From the NCBI GenBank assembly GCA_026260175.1, contig JAKCWW010006205.1:4528-27558 (forward strand): DNA of 23,031 nt, read 5' to 3'. Below are positions 1-23,031 of this stretch, one piece after another; position 1 is the first letter of the stretch, and each line of letters opens with the position of its first letter. This DNA is from Reticulitermes lucifugus (lineage: Eukaryota > Arthropoda > Insecta > Blattodea > Rhinotermitidae). The notes under the pieces were generated by a model. It ran no database searches. It had not been told where the DNA came from and saw only the letters and a list, made by a program, of their open reading frames with translations. The position numbers and the translations under genes were made by a program.

Positions 1-62
1 CTTGACTAGCTGACGACCTGTTAGCTTCTCAAGAAGGACTCTGCTCCATGGAGTTAGTTAAG
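1..62 (+). repeat. Dispersed repeat fragment
   Basis: The segment GACCTGTTAGCTTCTCAAGA and the bases after it recur in diverged form at about 5516-5552 (GACCTGTTC...CTTCTCAAGGAGGCTCTG). This is therefore a scrap of a dispersed repeat truncated by the window edge. It resembles a repeat I associate with termite genomes; that is from memory and unverified. Confidence 0.4.
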
Positions 63-181
63 TGCAAAATAATGCAATTTTAAATATATCTAGCCATGGT
101 AAACCAAGCATCACTACTTGCATGAACTTAACGAACAGCACATGCAAATATACCACCAACACCCCCTCCCCCAAAAATTGA

Positions 182-200
182 GAGCGAGAGAGAGAGAGTC
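182..200. repeat. (GA)n microsatellite
   Basis: A short run of GA dinucleotides with one C interruption, just after a C/A-rich stretch. The rest of 1-465 shows no gene or clear element beyond the repeat fragment at 1-62. Confidence 0.8.
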
Positions 201-465
201 ACATATGGTAAATATTTCTTGTGCTGGACTAGGTAGCATGCTTTGCCCAAGTGTTATTCATGGTGGCAAATAAATGCCAGGACAGTACATGAAATTAGAC
301 CCTGTCCATTTCCTCTATGTCCTTCCCAATTCATTATTCATTAATCATGCTGTCATTTGGTGCTACACAGTTTATATTAAACAAATAAATCATAAATAAA
401 TAAACAACTGTTTAACAGGAGTGACAAATCCAATAAGACCAAAATTTCATTATGTAATATCTCAC

Positions 466-22739
<22,274 letters not shown>

Positions 22740-22758
22740 CTGCAATAAATGCATTTGG

Positions 22759-22811
22759 TGTAGAGAGAGAAAAAAAAAAAAAAGGAGAGAGAGAGAGAGA
22801 AGAAAAGAAGA
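22759..22811. repeat. Purine microsatellite (GA)n with A13 upstream of an RFC1 exon
   Basis: GAGAGAGA, an A run, then (GA)n and AAGAAAAGAAGAG. On the gene strand this is a long pyrimidine tract ending about 20-30 nt before the acceptor of in-window exon 1. Confidence 0.85.
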
Positions 22812-22974
22812 GGTGTGTAAATTGTCTTGTGTAACAGAATGTAGAAAATACAAGAACTTCCTTGATACACATAGCGATGCTCAGATTAAACAGGAAATAA
22901 AAGCTTACAAAATTAATTCCAAGCAGCCAAGTACTTGGTGAGTGTGGATACCATAGTCAGTATAGGGACTAGGC

Positions 22975-23031
22975 CAGCGGTCGCCAACCATTCGGACCTC
23001 ACGGACCACTAAACTCACAATTTTGAATCCC
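22975..23031. mobile_element. hAT-type element end, cut by the window
   Basis: CAGCGGTCGCCAACC followed by CGGACCTCACGGACCACT resembles hAT MITE termini (C-A-G-x-G-G-T-C-x-C-C-A-A-C). Only the left end is in view, so neither the mirror end nor a target duplication can be checked. Confidence 0.5.

Noticed and set aside
1..460. Terminal RFC1 exon (lysine-rich tail and stop)
   Set aside because: No minus-strand lysine-rich frame with a plausible acceptor; most likely beyond the left edge.
22740..23031. First RFC1 exon with start codon and N-terminal PCNA-binding motif
   Set aside because: No frame resembling the M-D-I-R-x-F-F-G start was found; most likely beyond the right edge.

Overview
The window looks like nuclear DNA of an insect. 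It is AT-rich, with spliceosomal introns of about 0.8-2.9 kb, many short inverted-repeat transposons, tRNA-type SINEs and mariner/Tc1 relics. Several repeats resemble families I associate with termites and cockroaches (Blattodea). That placement is an impression from memory and is weak.

One gene fills the window, on the minus strand: the large subunit of replication factor C (RFC1; Gnf1 in Drosophila). Fourteen exons can be placed between 22739 (upstream side) and 466 (downstream side). All 13 introns have GT..AG ends, and the joined reading frame (2,744 nt, 914 complete codons) stays open with matching phases at every junction. In order the exons encode a D-x-F-G motif near the N terminus, a charged linker, a BRCT domain, a second linker, the AAA+ clamp-loader ATPase (RFC box, Walker A, Walker B, sensor 1, sensor 2), the RFC1-specific C-terminal domain, and an acidic tail. 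The first exon(s) with the start codon and the last few dozen codons lie outside the window. Residue numbers below count from the first complete codon at the right-hand edge of the gene.

Everything else is intronic or flanking repeat. From left to right: a piggyBac-type MITE (1098-1337), a Tc1 transposase relic (about 1919-2110), a second piggyBac-type MITE (3063-3214), a ~130-bp tandem duplication (4572-4828), a mariner N-terminal scrap (5588-5662), a MITE with ~90-bp inverted ends (6557-7077), a pogo/Tigger-like MITE (10129-10680), a minisatellite of ~130-bp monomers (10690-11255), a broken mariner element containing a microsatellite and a 50-N assembly gap (11497-12426), a ~290-bp tandem duplication that copied the edge of an RFC1 exon (16001-16576), a 160-bp inverted repeat whose arms each carry a hammerhead-ribozyme fold (16813-17146), a MITE with perfect 17-bp ends (18721-18933), four SINE copies, and two hAT-type MITEs (21698-21898, and one cut by the window end).

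The most interesting signal is the hammerhead pair. The copy on the plus strand, antisense to RFC1, has a complete catalytic core with matching stems. The copy in the RFC1 sense direction has lost the catalytic G12. This arrangement recalls Penelope-like retroelement termini.
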